Of a stretch of 64,000 bases of DNA, positions 45,830 to 58,944 are shown one piece after another. The position numbers were made by a program, and so were the translations under genes. Positions within the stretch are counted from its first letter, which is position 1, and the number at the start of each line of letters is the position of its first letter. This DNA comes from Stramonita haemastoma. Lineage: Eukaryota > Mollusca > Gastropoda > Neogastropoda > Muricidae. Under the pieces are notes generated by a model, which did not search any database, had not been told where the DNA came from, and saw nothing but the letters and a program-made list of their open reading frames with translations. Where the stretch lies: assembly GCA_030674155.1 (NCBI GenBank), contig CM060342.1, positions 11,476,828 through 11,540,827 of the forward strand, in the 5' to 3' direction.

Positions 45830-45935
45830 CACGAAGTCCAAATGCGGCTACCTTAATGGTGAGTAAAGACAGTGTGGCATACGCAAAATCTCACCATTGG
45901 TGAGCCTCAGAGCTCTAGCCGTGGACCCACAAGAA
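45830..45935 (+). mobile_element. SINE family C tail
   Basis: cgaagtccaaatgcggctac, cttaatggtgagtaaagaca, ccattggtgagcctcagagc, tctagccg. Confidence 0.85.
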
Positions 45936-47243
45936 AAAGACTTGTCAGGTGTGGTCAGGCTTCAGCAGTGTCAGTGGGAGCTGAGGGCCTGGTCACAGAG
46001 CAGAGAGAGAGACGTGAGGACAGGGCAGCGAGCCAGCAGCAGAGGCCAGAAAGGAGAACAGCAGTGGAACCCATAGTACAGGGTGCAGGTCAGAGAGATG
46101 GTAAAAACAGTGGAAAAAGTTGGAGGTGAGGACCCGTCCTGCCGGTGTGGATGATGTGGCAGTCATTTTCCTGTGGCAGTTCGAAGGGAGGATGGTGGTA
46201 TTCTCTCTCTGTGCATATCCTGTTGGAGTTTCCGTTTCTCTTCGGCCGTCGGATGGTGGATGATAAGTCCTGTTTGCCTTCTGTGTCGACATTGTGTCAC
46301 ATGTGGCCACTGTTCTCTACAGCAGCACTCGCCAATCATTTGCTTCTTCAGTCACAGTGGAGACGTGTTTCTTTTTTTTTTCTTTTTTTTTAACTTTATT
46401 ATATCAGGTACTAGGACTGGCCATGAGACTTCCATTTGCTATGACTTTACCCAGTCCTGCATTTATGGGGGGGAAGAAAAAAAAACTTCCATGAACAGCA
46501 AGATCATGAGCAGCCTGTTTGAAAACCAAAGACTTTGTCGGTGTCCATTCGATCCTTTTTTTTCTTTTTTTTTTGTACTGCCTCATCGGTACCTAATCGG
46601 TATCTGACATGTTATCATCATGAAGAAAGTAACGCTGAGTTACAGAGCTTGTGTCGTGGATGTTCATGGAGGCGAGTCGAGGTATGAGCACACGTGTGCA
46701 ATACGGGATAATTTGACTTTGTGTGCGTGCATGCTCCGCTGGCGCGAGAAGAGGAGAGTGCCTTGGAGGTAGTCTATGAGCAAGTGAAGCCCAGCGTTGT
46801 CAGCGGTTGGACTCCCATCACCGGTGTGCCTGTCGGCAGAACTGTACTATACACCCACCCACCCACCTGTGACACCTTGTGACGTTTGTTGACGGAGGTG
46901 GGAGTGAGTGCTACTACTGTGGGTGACCTATCCCTGTGTAGTGTATGGCAGATATCTGTCCGTGTGGCTGTGTTTTGATCTCAAGAGTGGGAGGGTGGGT
47001 GGGTGGGGGTGGGGTGGGGGGTAATGAGGGGGAAGCCCTTGTCACCTGTCCGTGCTGTCTCCTTCCTTATTGCCATATCGTCAGTGAGTGATCACGAGAG
47101 GTGTGAACTATCAAAAGGGCTTGGTGCACAGGAGGTAATCCTATGAGTGAAGTGAGCGCTTTTTTTGGTGGCTCTGAGTGACTGTTGGCATACGCAGTGA
47201 GAGACAGACTAGTCTCCGACGCTGCTTGTGAAATGCTGGGGTT

Positions 47244-47327
47244 TTTTTTGTGTGTGTGTGTGTGTGTTTTTTTTTTTGTATAAGTGAAATCCGACGTGAT
47301 CCTTGAGTGGTTGAATGTGTTTCTGGT

Positions 47328-47374
<47 letters not shown>

Positions 47375-47500
47375 TGTGTGTGTGTGTGTGTGTAGTGTGT
47401 GGTTGTGTGTGTGTGTGTGTGTGTGTGTTGAAATCCGACGTGATCCTTGAATGGTTTAATGCGTTTCTGGTGGTTGTGTGTGTGTGTGTGTGTTTTTTTT
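47244..47500. repeat. (GT)n arrays with a duplicated unique segment
   Basis: tgaaatccgacgtgatcctt and gaatg..ttgtttctggtggt occur twice (47286 and 47430), each followed by (GT)n. Confidence 0.85.
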
Positions 47501-48348
47501 TTAAAAAGGAGAGAAGGGAAGGGATATGATTGCTAAATACTTGTGTGTTTGTATGAAGGTGGTGTCGTAAATGTAGTGCTTTGTGGAGGTGATTGTGAAT
47601 GAATCACTGAATGAGAGCCGGTGTGAAGCTGGTGCATCAGGGTTCACACAGTTTGATACAGATTGGCCAAAGTTTGGAAAACACTGAGACACCTTTTGTT
47701 TTGAAGTCTTAAATGTTTGTGGTACTCCCGCGGGGAGCCTGTCGGTATAGATAACATCCCCCCCCCCCACCTTCTGGACATATGCCAGGAACTTGCTCTT
47801 TTTTATTCCTGTCTTTGTTTCCTCTTGGTCCGTTTTTCAGCCTTTTTTTCTTGAAGGAATGTGTAGACTTCAAATGTATATTGCATGTATCATATGAATC
47901 ACACGCTACAAACAAACAAACGTACTTGGAAACTCAGATTTTGTACTGAGAAGTGTGTATGAACTCTGTAATGTTCATTTTTATTTTATTTTTTTAAATG
48001 AAGTTCTTCTTGGTTTTATATTCCTCTTTCTGTATCGTTCGTTTGTGATTTTTCTACTGTCCGTGGAATGCTGGGTGTTGAAATTTGGCTCTAAAAAGTT
48101 GGTGAAAAGTTAACTTTGAGTAGGAACCCTGTGCATGAAGTGTGTGTGGTTGTAACAGAAGGGTATCAGAAAAGCTGTACATGATTTATGGTGTGTGCGT
48201 TGTAGTTATGGTGGTGATTGAGTTGCTGCTGCCACTGTCGGTCACCTTGTTTGGTGCGTTAATGCCTGGTGTATCTATTGTGTGTGTTATGTTTGTGTGT
48301 TAGTGCTGTGTTGTGTATCTGTGCTGTGTTGTGTATCTGTGCTCTGTG

Positions 48349-48351
<3 letters not shown>

Positions 48352-48415
<64 letters not shown>
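48352..48415. repeat. (GT)n microsatellite
   Basis: Pure GT array preceded by three ctgtgttgtgtatctgtg units. Confidence 0.95.
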
Positions 48416-48419
<4 letters not shown>

Positions 48420-49164
48420 GTTTTGGTTTGTCTTTAAAGTCGTGCTGTGTTAGGGAGGCATGGTACATCTCCATGAATTCGTAGAAATCTGTGAAAAGGA
48501 AAAAGGAGAAAAAAAGTGAAACCACGAAAACCGGTCAGGGCAGGGTTTGTACAAATCTTAAAAAGCCCTAATGGCCCAGGCGGAAAGCTGTGTCGGCTAT
48601 TGATGTCAGCTAATTGCCTAGCCTACATTATAGGGACAATCTATGCCACTATCATCAGAGAATGTAGTTGACTTGAACTGTGTATTGCAAGGCTTATTTG
48701 TTGATAGTACTTACTGCTGTCTGAAAGCTTCAACAATTCACATTATTCTCTCTGAGTTTCTCATTTTTCATATCGACTTTTAATTCAGGTGATGTAATTC
48801 ACGTACTTGCAAGTTTAAAAGTAGTTGTTGCATAAAAAATTCTACAAAATATTACATTCTACAACATAGGCAATGCATGGGCCTAAGCTCATCGTCTCCT
48901 GAGTGCTTCATCAGTTCTCCTGGAATGTCATCTTCATATCTTGCTCTTGATTTTTCTCTCTTTAATCATAAGTATTTTTCTCTTTTTTTTTTCCCCCTGA
49001 TTTACAAGCTTTGCTTTAATCTTGGGCTAATTCCAGTGCCAATCCAGCAAATCATTTGTCCCTTGGAAAATCTTCTATCAATTGTAAAGAAGCGTATGGG
49101 CATGTCACAAGATCAAAAGGACTAGCACAAACAATACTGCAAGGCACTGTCCAAGGAGGGAAGT

Positions 49165-49690
49165 TAATGTAGTTGGAATTTTAGTTAGAGTGTAACCTGG
49201 GGTGTCCCTAAGTAGTTAGTTGGAATTTTAGAGGGAAACCTCAGGTGTCCCTAAGTAGTTAGTTGGAATTTTAGAGGGAAACCTCAGGTGTCCTATTGTT
49301 GTTGGAATTTTAGAGGGAAACCTAGGTTCCTAGATTAGTTGGAATTTTCAGGAACCTCAGTCTGTCCCTTTATTGTTTGTTGGAATTTAGTGAGAAACCT
49401 AAGGTACTCCTAGAATTCTTAGTTGGAATTTTAGTCAGAATCTTCATGTGTTCCCATATGTTGGTTGGAATTTTAGGGAGAACATGGGGTGTCCCTATAT
49501 GGTTAGTTGGAATTTTAGGGAGTAACATCTGGTGTCTCTATATGGTTATGGATTTTAGGATACACTGGTGGTTAGTTGGAATTTAGGTAGTACGACTGGT
49601 ATATCTCTATATGGTTAGTTGGAATTTTAGGTAGTAGCATCTGGTATATCTCTATATGGTTAGTTGGAATTTTGGGAGGCATTTATGATA
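49165..49690 (+). repeat. Minisatellite, about 11 units of 40-52 bp
   Basis: Unit: tagttggaattttagaggga, aacctcaggtgtccctaag, drifting to tagttggaattttaggtagt, agcatctggtatatctctat towards the right. Confidence 0.92.
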
Positions 49691-51737
49691 TGACCTTTGC
49701 TGCAGGATTCTCTCTCATCCATTTTGCACATGGTGGGAGTTCCGCATGCATGTCTGTGTGTGTATGTGTCTGTCTGCCTGTCTGTCTGTGGTACTGTCTG
49801 TATGTGTGTTGAGGTGTGTTAGTGGAGAGTTCCGTATGCATGTATGTGCGTTTATGTGCCTGTCTGTCTGTGTCCGTCTGAGTGTGTGTTTAGTGTGTAA
49901 GTCATTGCAGCGGCACACAGCTTGACAGTGAGCTGTGGGATATAAAAGAAGAGTGTTATAAAAGAAGAGTGTGAGGTATGGACCACTGGCCGTGTTTTGT
50001 ATTGGAAATGGCTCTGTCAGTGCTGAGGGCATGTATGTATACAGTATACATGTACTGTATGTATGCACATGTGACGGGCTGACCGAGAGTGCAGGCATGT
50101 CAAGATGGCAGTTTCCTGAGATTCTTTTGGAGCAGCATTGTATTAGTGGAGTACGTGGTGTTTTAATCTGTCAATATTTAAAAACCTTGTGCACCGTGGC
50201 GTTTACATGTAGAGCTTGAAATGCGAACAAACAGACCAGCCGATTTTGTACAGATGTCGACATGAAGTGAGAAATGGATCACGTATACAAATTGACAGGC
50301 CTGGTCACTAGTATGAGAGCTATGCTGTGTATGTCTTCAATCCATCACAAGTCTTTCATCCTTTGATATGTATTGCATTAATCAACCACCATGGTGTGTT
50401 TTCGTGTGTATTGAGGGCGTGGAGGGCAAGTTGTGTGTCGTAACTAATCGTCTGTGTCGTGTGATTTGCCTTTTTTTTTTTTTTTTCCTCTTTACATTGG
50501 TGCATTTGATGTTCTTTACAGAGTGTAAGAAAAACATATCCAAGAGGTCCTGCATGTGTAAATGTGTGAGTGCGCATGCTGGCTTATATACTTGTATGCT
50601 AACATGTGAGGGTGTGAATGGTTTTGTATGTAGTGTACCGGAGAATGCGGTACATGCCATTTATATACATGAATGTGTATCGCTTTCCCGTCGACTTTAG
50701 CCGTGCAGTCCCTGACAAGGCTGTGGCTCGAACACTGCATGCTGTGCAGTAACGTTGATCTCTGTGGAAGGGGAAAGAGGAGAAAGAAAATCAAAGCAGT
50801 GCAGCTGTCGTGCTGTAGACTATTGATGAGGAGGTGTGCATCCTGCCCTGTCCTGGATTGTGTTTTATTGCTGAAGTCCAATTACTCTATATATATGTGT
50901 AATGTCTCCTTTGACCAAAATCCTGTTTGTGATGTTGATAAATGTCGGTCTGTCTTGTTGACTGTTGGTGCTTTCATTCAGTCATTCTGGAAATGTTGTC
51001 AGTATTGGGAGTGACAAAAATTGATATCTGTAAAAGTGTGTGAAGGGCGGAGGAGTTTGGTGAATTAGGGGAAAAGAGTGTGTGTTATGAGGGGGGGGGG
51101 GGGGTTGATATGTATGCCAATTCCAGTACCTCCACTTGTGGGGGGGTTCAACAGCATAATTTTCAGAACAAATGCGGAATAGGAATTCACAAGTTCCTAG
51201 TGTGGTCGTTTGTTTGTGTGTGTGTGAGTTCAAACTCTAGTCGTATGTCTTTCTGAATGTAGGTATTCTAGTGCCTTGGCGTCATTCCCAGTTTTAATAT
51301 ATACTGAAGAAAAAAAAAACAAAAAACAAAAACACGGCAAAAAAACTTGACCACATTTTTCAATATGTACATGATTATCTGTAATATGTATATTATATAT
51401 TACAGGTTTTTTTTTTATATGGAAACTAAAACAGTGAATGAATGTGTGTATGTGTTTAGTGTTTGGGTCCTGGCTGTGAATAGTGATGATAGAAAATGAG
51501 AATGATTGTACAGAAAGTAATCAACCCCCTCCCCCCCCCCCCCCCCCCCCTTTCCTCTCTCTTTCTCTGTATTGCAGATTGTAGCCCTTCTTTTCCCTGT
51601 GACACTGCAGATGAAGTTAGATAAATCAACACTTACCCCCTCCCCCCCTCCCCGGGGGAAAAAAAAAAAAAAACTAACAAAAAAACCCAACAAGCAAACA
51701 AACAAAAAGATTGTGTAAACCTCTCTAGTTCAATTTT

Positions 51738-51739
<2 letters not shown>

Positions 51740-51792
<53 letters not shown>

Positions 51793-51965
51793 TGCAGAAC
51801 ATCTTGCACACATGTTAAATCCTGTTCCGCTTTTCGTAAGAGTAGGCCATCGTGTGCTCGTGGGAACAGATGACATTTACAAAACTGCATACACACGGGG
51901 ACTGGATGTAAAAAAGCATAAGAGTGCTTATCCCATTATCCTCGATATAAAAGAATAAAAATTAA
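51740..51965 (+). mobile_element. (CA)n joined to a 5'-truncated SINE family B
   Basis: (CA)n at 51740-51789 replaces the SINE head. The body cgcatgcagaacatcttgca to the aaaagaataaaaattaaaaa tail follows. Confidence 0.87.
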
Positions 51966-53859
51966 AAAAATTAAAAAATTTAAAAAACACAAACAAAAAC
52001 ACTAACTTTAATTCATTCCAATTATTCTAAAGCAACACCTAACATTTGCTGCCCTTAGAGGTGTGTTTTTATTTATTATTATTATTATTTATTATTTTTT
52101 ACTTTACTTTAAAAAAAATAAAAATAAAAAAAGAAAATGTGTAACTTTTTGTAGCCTTTTGTTTTTGTAGTTTTTCACTTGTGCTTGTGTCCTCCCACTG
52201 TCCTTGTGTCCCTATGTATCCTCCCACTCATTTTGGTTAGTCTCTGTGAAGTTTTGCCACAATGTTGTCAGTAAGATCAAGGACAGTACGTATCCTTTTC
52301 CCAGTCCGTTTCACGCGCTGCAGTGTAGTTGTGCAGCTGAGAAAATAACGGTGATGGAGAGATACTTGGTAGCAGTGTTGGGACTTTTGGCGAAGCTTCC
52401 AGACCAAAGACTTAACTGTGGGAATGTGTGTTTTGTCCTTGCCTTGGGTTCATGAGTAAAATGTACATTTTTTGGTTTCATAACCTGTTGCGTTGTTGTT
52501 ACTTGTAACTCTTTTTCCTGTTGTTGATGATTTCGGTCATAGAACATGTGGAACGAGGCGGTGAATGTAGCATTAAAAAATTTTTTTTTTAATTTGGTTT
52601 TGGTTTTACTTTTAGTGTTAACTTTTTTATGTTGAAGGCTCCATAAAGTAGTTTTTTTTTCTGTATAGCAAAAGCAAACCAGTGCATCTTCTTTTTTTTT
52701 TGGGGGGGGGGGGGTTTTAAAATATGATTTTGTGCCTGAATATTCTGTTTCGGTCAAAAAAGAAAAACCTTGACTTTTGACTGTTGTCATTCAGATACTG
52801 CTTCATAGAAACACATTGTCTGAAATTTCTCCTGATGAAGTTTCAGAGTGAATGTGTATGCATAGCAGTTTTTTGTGTTTTGTTTCTTGTGGGGTTTTAA
52901 AATATTTTTTGTGCATAGCAGAGTTTTATTTTCCTGCTTTTGATCAACTAAAATAGTTTCGTCTCCCAATTTTTTTGGGGGGAGGGTGGGTGGGTGATTA
53001 AAAAAATTGATAAAAAAACTGATAACAATTTCTATATATATAGTCACCGGCTTTAACGTAGAATGCTCATTTTTGTATGAGGGCATATGGATAGATGAGT
53101 TCTTGATTAGCCAGGTGAAAGAAAAACAATTTCCTTTTTTCTTTTACTGGCCTTAGCCTTTCTTTTTGTTTTTAGTGGGATTTTTTTCCTCCCAAAATTT
53201 GTGCTTCCCTGAGTGAGTAGTTCATACTGGGAACAGTTCACTAAAGTGTTAGTCATTCATGTATTTGGGGATGTGTTCATTGATAATTTTTTTTTTTTTA
53301 ATTGGGTTTTTTGTTGTTGTTGTTTGTTTGTTTTTTATAACTGTGTTTTATTTCAGCACTGCCAATTTCAAAATGAAAGTTTGCTCCCTTAGGTTTTCTC
53401 ACCCCAACTTTTTCAGTTTTTGCCTCACAAAGAAATAGGTTAGCGAACAAAATACATTTAAGTTCAGGTTATTTTGCTCATTTATTTTTAATAACTGCGC
53501 AACCCGATTTCACACTAAAGTTTGTTGATTCCTTCACTGGCTTCAGCACTACTGAATACACCATGACAAGATTGTTGCGCTTTTCAGTGCCAGTGGATGG
53601 ATTGACAATGTTTGTACTACTGTTGAGAAGTGTATAGGAATGGTGTTTTGTGATGTGAAAAAGATCAGTCCATTCCATCAGTCTATTTGTGAAGAGGTAG
53701 GGGTTACATTGTATGGAGAATCTTGCCTTTTACCATCCCTTCACTGCAAGTTCCAGTGCGCTATTTCCCTCCCACCTATCCCCTCACCATCCTCTTCTGG
53801 CTTCAGGGATCTTAAGAGGGATCAAGAAAATTTTTTTAGAAGGATCCCCAAAAAGTTCT

Positions 53860-54016
53860 GGAGGGATCTAAGGTAAGTTTTGGAGAGGCCTAGAAAATGT
53901 TTTGGATGGAACTAGAGCAAGTTTGGGGGGATCTGTAAAATGTTTGAGATCTAGAAAGTTTTGAAGGGATCTAGAAACAGTTTTGAAGGGATCTAGAAAC
54001 AGTTTTGAAGGGATCT

Positions 54017-54053
<37 letters not shown>

Positions 54054-54140
54054 TTTGAGGGATCTACAAGTTTTGGAGGGATCTAGAAAAAGTTTTGGAA
54101 AGATCAAGAAAAAGTTTTAGAGGGAATTAGAAAAAAGTTT
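53860..54140 (+). repeat. Minisatellite, 20-27 bp units, with a poly-G run
   Basis: Unit: gggatctagaaaaagttttg, gag. A G homopolymer of about 25 is at 54025-54050. Confidence 0.9.
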
Positions 54141-54203
54141 TCAACTAAGACTTTTTCATGATCCCTCCAAAAAATTTTCTTCACCATCACCTATCCCTAG
54201 TCC

Positions 54204-54266
54204 TGTAGACTGTGGGGGCACCACTGAGGATTTTGGAAGTCTTCAGTGGTGCTTCCACAGTCTACA
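54204..54266. other. Hairpin with 24-bp arms and 15-nt loop
   Basis: Left arm 54204-54227 starts TGTAGACTGTGG. Right arm 54243-54266 ends CCACAGTCTACA. The arms pair along all 24 positions with two adjacent G-T oppositions, which are wobble pairs in RNA. Function unknown. Confidence 0.8.
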
Positions 54267-55346
54267 AGTCTGCGGGGTAGGTGAAGATGAAGAAAAAAAT
54301 TTGGAAGGACCAGGAAAAAGTGATGTTGGCCCTGGACTGCAGGGAAGTACAAGCTACAGCACAGTCGCCTAGTATAAAGGGGGATCCCAGTGTGTGGCAG
54401 ATCTAGTTTTGCTTTCAGATTCTGTGAGGTTCTAGCCAGTGGTAGGTAGGCGTGCATGCCATGGGGCTGATAAGAGCCAGAAGATGGGAGGCATCTCTTA
54501 GGGGCGGGAATAGTGGAAGTTTTTTTTGTACCAATAAGCAGAGTATGCAGTCCAGTCTTCAACAATTTGATTTAGTATTGCCTTATATCTTGAGAAGGGA
54601 AAGAAAACGGGTCTTTGTTCAGTAGAATTTGCCTGTATCTTGATCATGCTAATGATGGTCAGTAAGTGTGCGTTTATATGTTGTGTCAAAAGCTGACAGT
54701 GCAGAATACTGATAAAGGAAACAGAGGGGCAGGGTAGGGTAGGCCTCTGTAGAGGGAGTCCAAAGAACAGCCAACATGCTGTCTGTGAACGGCTTGTGTC
54801 GAAAGGGAAACAGAACAGGCTGTGTGTGGTGTAGGCAGCACTGGAACTTCACTGAAGATGGCAGCAGAAATCCTTGAAGCAAAAATGTAGTTTCTCAACA
54901 ATGAAGGTTAGAGTTATTTATGTTTGTGAAATCAGGCTATGTATTTGAGTAAAGTAGAGCCAGATCCATACTGTTTTTTTTTATTTATTTATTTATTTAT
55001 TTTTTAAAGCTACATTCATGATGAATTCCTCGTTTGATTTCACATGACAAACTTCATGTATGTGTCAATCTGAATCATATCAATCTTGTTGTTTCTGTTT
55101 GCCAAAAAACAACAAACAAACCCTAATACAACTTGCCTGCACCTTTTAAAATCTTTTTTTTTTTTTTTTAAAGTCTCCCCTGTTGCTTTTAGAAGGTGAA
55201 GTTGAGTTTTATGAAGAATATGAGTGGCGTGTTTGTGGGTTGCAGAAACAGGTGTTATTCCATTACCAAATGGTATGTGATAAGATTATGCAGTGGTTTG
55301 TTCGCATGTGATTTGAATGGCGTTTCCATTTCCAGAGTTACAAGCC

Positions 55347-55352
55347 AATAAA
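55347..55352 (+). terminator. Candidate polyadenylation signal AATAAA
   Basis: AATAAA followed by a GT-rich element 30-55 nt downstream. A second candidate is at 58517-58522. Confidence 0.45.
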
Positions 55353-55894
55353 TGCTCATGAATTACAAAAATGTCTTGTGCGTGTCCCTGTGTGTGTGCG
55401 TGTGTGTGTGCTGTGAGCAGAGAGATTATCTCATAAGTTACACTTCTGTGCAACATTGAGTCATCACTGTTATATGATATTGTGTTTGTACCAGAGTTAT
55501 GTGTCTATGCTTTTTATGATAATCTATATTTGTTTACTATAATAGGTCTGTAAATAAGGATACCACACTTACTAGGGACTTGTGAGCCTTTCTTTGAAAT
55601 CAAACGCATGTAGATGGAAACCAGAAGTATAATGATCACTCATCTTGATAATGTCGTCTTTTATAGTTTAAAAAAAAAAATCAGGAAGTAAAATCGTTTA
55701 GCGCTGAGTGTTAGGGAATAGTTTCATGAAGTCTTCTTGCACTGTATATTATTTGATGGCAGGTGGAGTCTGATTGAATGAAGTCAGTGTGAAAGTGTAG
55801 ACATTTTGGTCATGTGGACTGTAGTCTGATGCTATTTATCAAAATAGTTTCTGTTGCTACTCAACTTCACTGATCAAGTCTCTGAACTCTGCTT

Positions 55895-57160
55895 TCATTA
55901 AGTATGCAGGTTCAGTGCTTTCATTAAGTATCCAGGGTTCAGTGCTTTCATTAACACTTTCTACCCCGGGTACGGATTAATCTGTACCACGCGATCATCT
56001 CCCCTGGACGGGGTACTGATTAATCCGTACCACAGCAGGTACTTTCACTTTCGCCCTCCCATTCTGTTCTATTCTCACATGGTCGTTTTAGCTTGTTGGC
56101 TTTAGATGCCACGTTAGTCGCACATCGTTCACAGCTAATTTGCATATAAATTGAGCGTGTTTTTGTTGTGTTTATTGTTGTTTTACGTGTCATATGCTTG
56201 TAGTATGGCTTTGGTACATCATACTTTCACTGCTGATGAAGTAACAGAAGTTTTAAATGAGTTATTACGTTGCCGATAAAGATCATGTTTTGGATAGAGA
56301 TCGTGAGAGCTTTGAGTCTCGTGATACTAGACTGTGTGCCGCTCGAGGAGCGAGATAGGCCAGCTAAAAGGGGTGGGGGTGGGGGGGGTGGGGGGTGACT
56401 GGGGAGGGGCGTGGCCTTGGTACTGATAGTACCGCTATGATAAACACCAACTGTTTACATGAAAATAAACTACAAGCCACCTGGTGAAGTGCAAACATTC
56501 TGTACTTTTGAATAAAGTAGTGTAGAAAAGTTCAGGAACTTACTTGGACTAGGGAAGAAATGTTATCTGTATATTCCATGATCGTTATTGTGACAGTGTC
56601 ATGTGTACAGTTCAGTGGTTCCCTTTGATTATATTACATTTGATGCATGCTGGAAGAAAACTTGTATTGTACCTATGTTTGTCCCTGTTTATTTGAGATT
56701 CTTGTATAGTTTTGTTGTTGTTGTGTTGTATTTGTTGCATACATTGCATAAAAATCATAAGCCCATCAGTGGGATCACCACTTAAAATCAGAGCAATTAC
56801 GTAATTTGACACCATAATTGACATATTCTTTTTTATGCAATATAATTTTTTATGCACGCATATAATGGGCAGTCATTTACCCACAAAATGCCATAGTTTC
56901 ATAAAAAATGGGCTTCAAACATAAAAGATATGAGGATTTTACGATGATGACCCAGTGCACACTGCACTCAGCTGCTGCAGGGCTGGTCCACAGAGACTGC
57001 AGTGCAGCTGCACCCTTGGGGTACAAAGTGTTAAGTATCCAGGGTTCAGTGCTTTCGTTGGGTATCCAGGTTTCAGTGCTTTCGTTAAGTATCCAGGTTT
57101 TGGTATTTAAGTATCCAGGGTTCAGTGCTTTCATTAAGTATCCAGGGTTCAGTGCTCATT
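55895..57160 (+). repeat. 27-bp minisatellite split by the TTAA element
   Basis: Unit: gtatccagggttcagtgctt, tcattaa. About two units lie left (55900-55950) and five right (57035-57155) of the transposon. The unit itself supplies the TTAA target. Confidence 0.9.
55951..57034 (+). mobile_element. piggyBac-like non-autonomous transposon, TTAA-flanked, inserted in a minisatellite
   Basis: TTAA at 55951-55954 and 57031-57034 flanks ends CACTTTCTACCCC (left) and GGGGTACAAAGTG (right), which are inverted repeats with one mismatch. Subterminal GGTACGGATTAATC and GATTAATCCGTACC form a second inverted pair. At 56205 an ATG opens a 24-codon frame, MALVHHTFTADEVTEVLNEL, resembling a transposase N-terminus, then stops at 56277. 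The rest of the transposase is missing. Confidence 0.82.
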
Positions 57161-57284
57161 TTCTGCCTGGCTTTGGGAGGGTTTTTTGTGTGTTTTTTTC
57201 TGCCTGGCATTGTTATTTTGAACCCTGATGGAAATCCATTCAGCTAGGTGATGAATACAGAGCTTCGTGCACACGCATACTTTT

Positions 57285-57455
57285 AGTTACTCCTCCCTTG
57301 GACATTTAGTTCTTGGTGCTCCTTGTTATTCCTCCCTTGGACATTTAGTTCTTGGAGTTCTTGGTGCTCCTTGTTATTCCTCCCTTGGACATTTAGTTCT
57401 TGCTGCTCCTTGTTATTCCTCCCTTGGACATTTAGTTCTTGCTGCTCCTTGTTTG
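57285..57455 (+). repeat. Minisatellite, four to five 36-48 bp units
   Basis: Unit: ttattcctcccttggacatt, tagttcttgctgctccttg. Translations in both directions are open by chance because the unit length is often a multiple of three. Confidence 0.92.
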
Positions 57456-58728
57456 TTTGGTCAGTGTACAGTTGGAAGGATCCTTTTATTCTCACAAAAC
57501 TTGTACATTGTTGTCAGCAATAAGGAATCAGGATACACAGATTAACGAAAAATTTAAAGCCTTGCTCTTGTCAGTGGAATCATGTATGCGTAATAAATTA
57601 AATGCAGTGAGGAAGAAAGGTTTCTCAACTTTAACTTGTAAATTTTAACAACAAACATTTCTGATGAGCAGAAGAGACAGACAGACAGTCCATGTATATC
57701 AAGTTAGGAGATTAACATAAAATGTTGTGGGGTGGGGATGCTTGGAGAGAGTGCTTTTTGTGATTAGTTTCATCATACCGACTTCCAGAATTTCCAGGAG
57801 AGTCTTAGTAAATGTTATGTACCACTATTGGTGAACACAGTCATTTTATTTTTGGTTTTACTGAGAGCTGGTTCATCCCTTGACAAGATTTTGTTGGTTT
57901 GATTATTCTCTGGTTAATGAGAAGAGTGGAAAGCTGCATGTTTTCTCTGACACAGTTAAAAATGTCACTGTGTAACAATACCAACAGAGAAGTGTTCTGC
58001 TGCCTCTTCTGCATAGCCACATCAATACCTAGGATTGAGACTTCTTCTTTTGTGTTCCCTAGGGAGTGAGACTAATGTGATGATTGACCCAAGATTTTAT
58101 CGAAATAACTGATACCAAGGCGAAGTCTGTAGTGCTGCTGTGCAGGACAGTGACTGTATCTGGCACTGGAAGAGATCTTACTGAACTGCGATACTTCAGA
58201 GATATTCAGAGAGATCATCAGAGAGATTATTCCATGAGTTGGTTGTGGAAGGGATAAAATAGTTGAGCTGTAAACCTAGTATAACACAACTCTTTCATAC
58301 AGCCTACCTCTCATCTGTGATAAGGATTGTTTGCTGATACTGGAGGGGGCAGAAAAATCTGCTGGGCAGCTGCTATGAACCATTTTGTGATACTGAATGA
58401 AGTTAAATATCTTCACCTTTTTTTCTTTTCGTGAGCAGAAACCTTACCAGAATCTTCAAGTTGTAAATGACTTATTCCTTTAACCTGTTCTGTGCCTGAC
58501 TTGATAACTCATTGGCAATAAAATGTTCTCTTCGCTGCCATGTCTGTCAATTATACTCATCGTGGGAAAGTCCTTAATTTTCCTTGTTTTATATTTTGAC
58601 TGTTTACAAAACTGAGGGTATTTTTTGAAAGGCGGAACGTCTGTAGAATGTATTCATAACCGTAATCTTGCATTTGACAAGGAATCCCCTAAGTGATTTT
58701 AAAAAAAAAAAAAAACCAGTTTTGGGGT

Positions 58729-58759
<31 letters not shown>

Positions 58760-58944
58760 ACCTGGCAAGTAGGACCTCACTTTAGTTCCCTGGCAATGAA
58801 AGAGTTAACTGCTCCAGTAATAATCTGTAATGCTTTGAGACGAAGTAGACTTTTAATGTCCGGATTGAACATCAGTAGTTGTAATGTCCCACAGAAAGTC
58901 CGCATTCTCGAAATGTGGCAAAAATAAATATTTGGCTTGTAGGC

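Larger units (their letters stand above)
43816..55400 (+). other. Probable long SBNO 3' UTR grading into intergenic DNA
   Basis: No coding exon was recognised on either strand. It contains the minisatellites listed separately, (GT)n at 47325-47425 and 48352-48415, poly-C/poly-G runs, a family C tail at 45830 and a family B SINE at 51785. AATAAA at 55347-55352 is followed about 30 nt later by a GT-rich stretch (gtgcgtgtccctgtgtgtgt), a good polyadenylation site. Where the transcript truly ends is unknown. Confidence 0.4.

Noticed and set aside
46173..46607. 144-codon plus-strand frame in the 3' region
   Set aside because: Cys/Phe-rich translation with T-runs, no recognisable domain, splice context or homologous block; treated as UTR or intergenic.
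49165..49690. CRISPR-like array
   Set aside because: The units are contiguous with drifting sequence, there are no unique spacers, and the genome is eukaryotic.
54197..54565. Minus-strand 122-codon frame overlapping the hairpin
   Set aside because: No recognisable similarity; it starts within low-complexity flanks of a minisatellite.
57267..57545. Repeat protein (YSSLGHLVLGAP units)
   Set aside because: It is a chance translation of the 36-48 bp minisatellite; frames on both strands are open.
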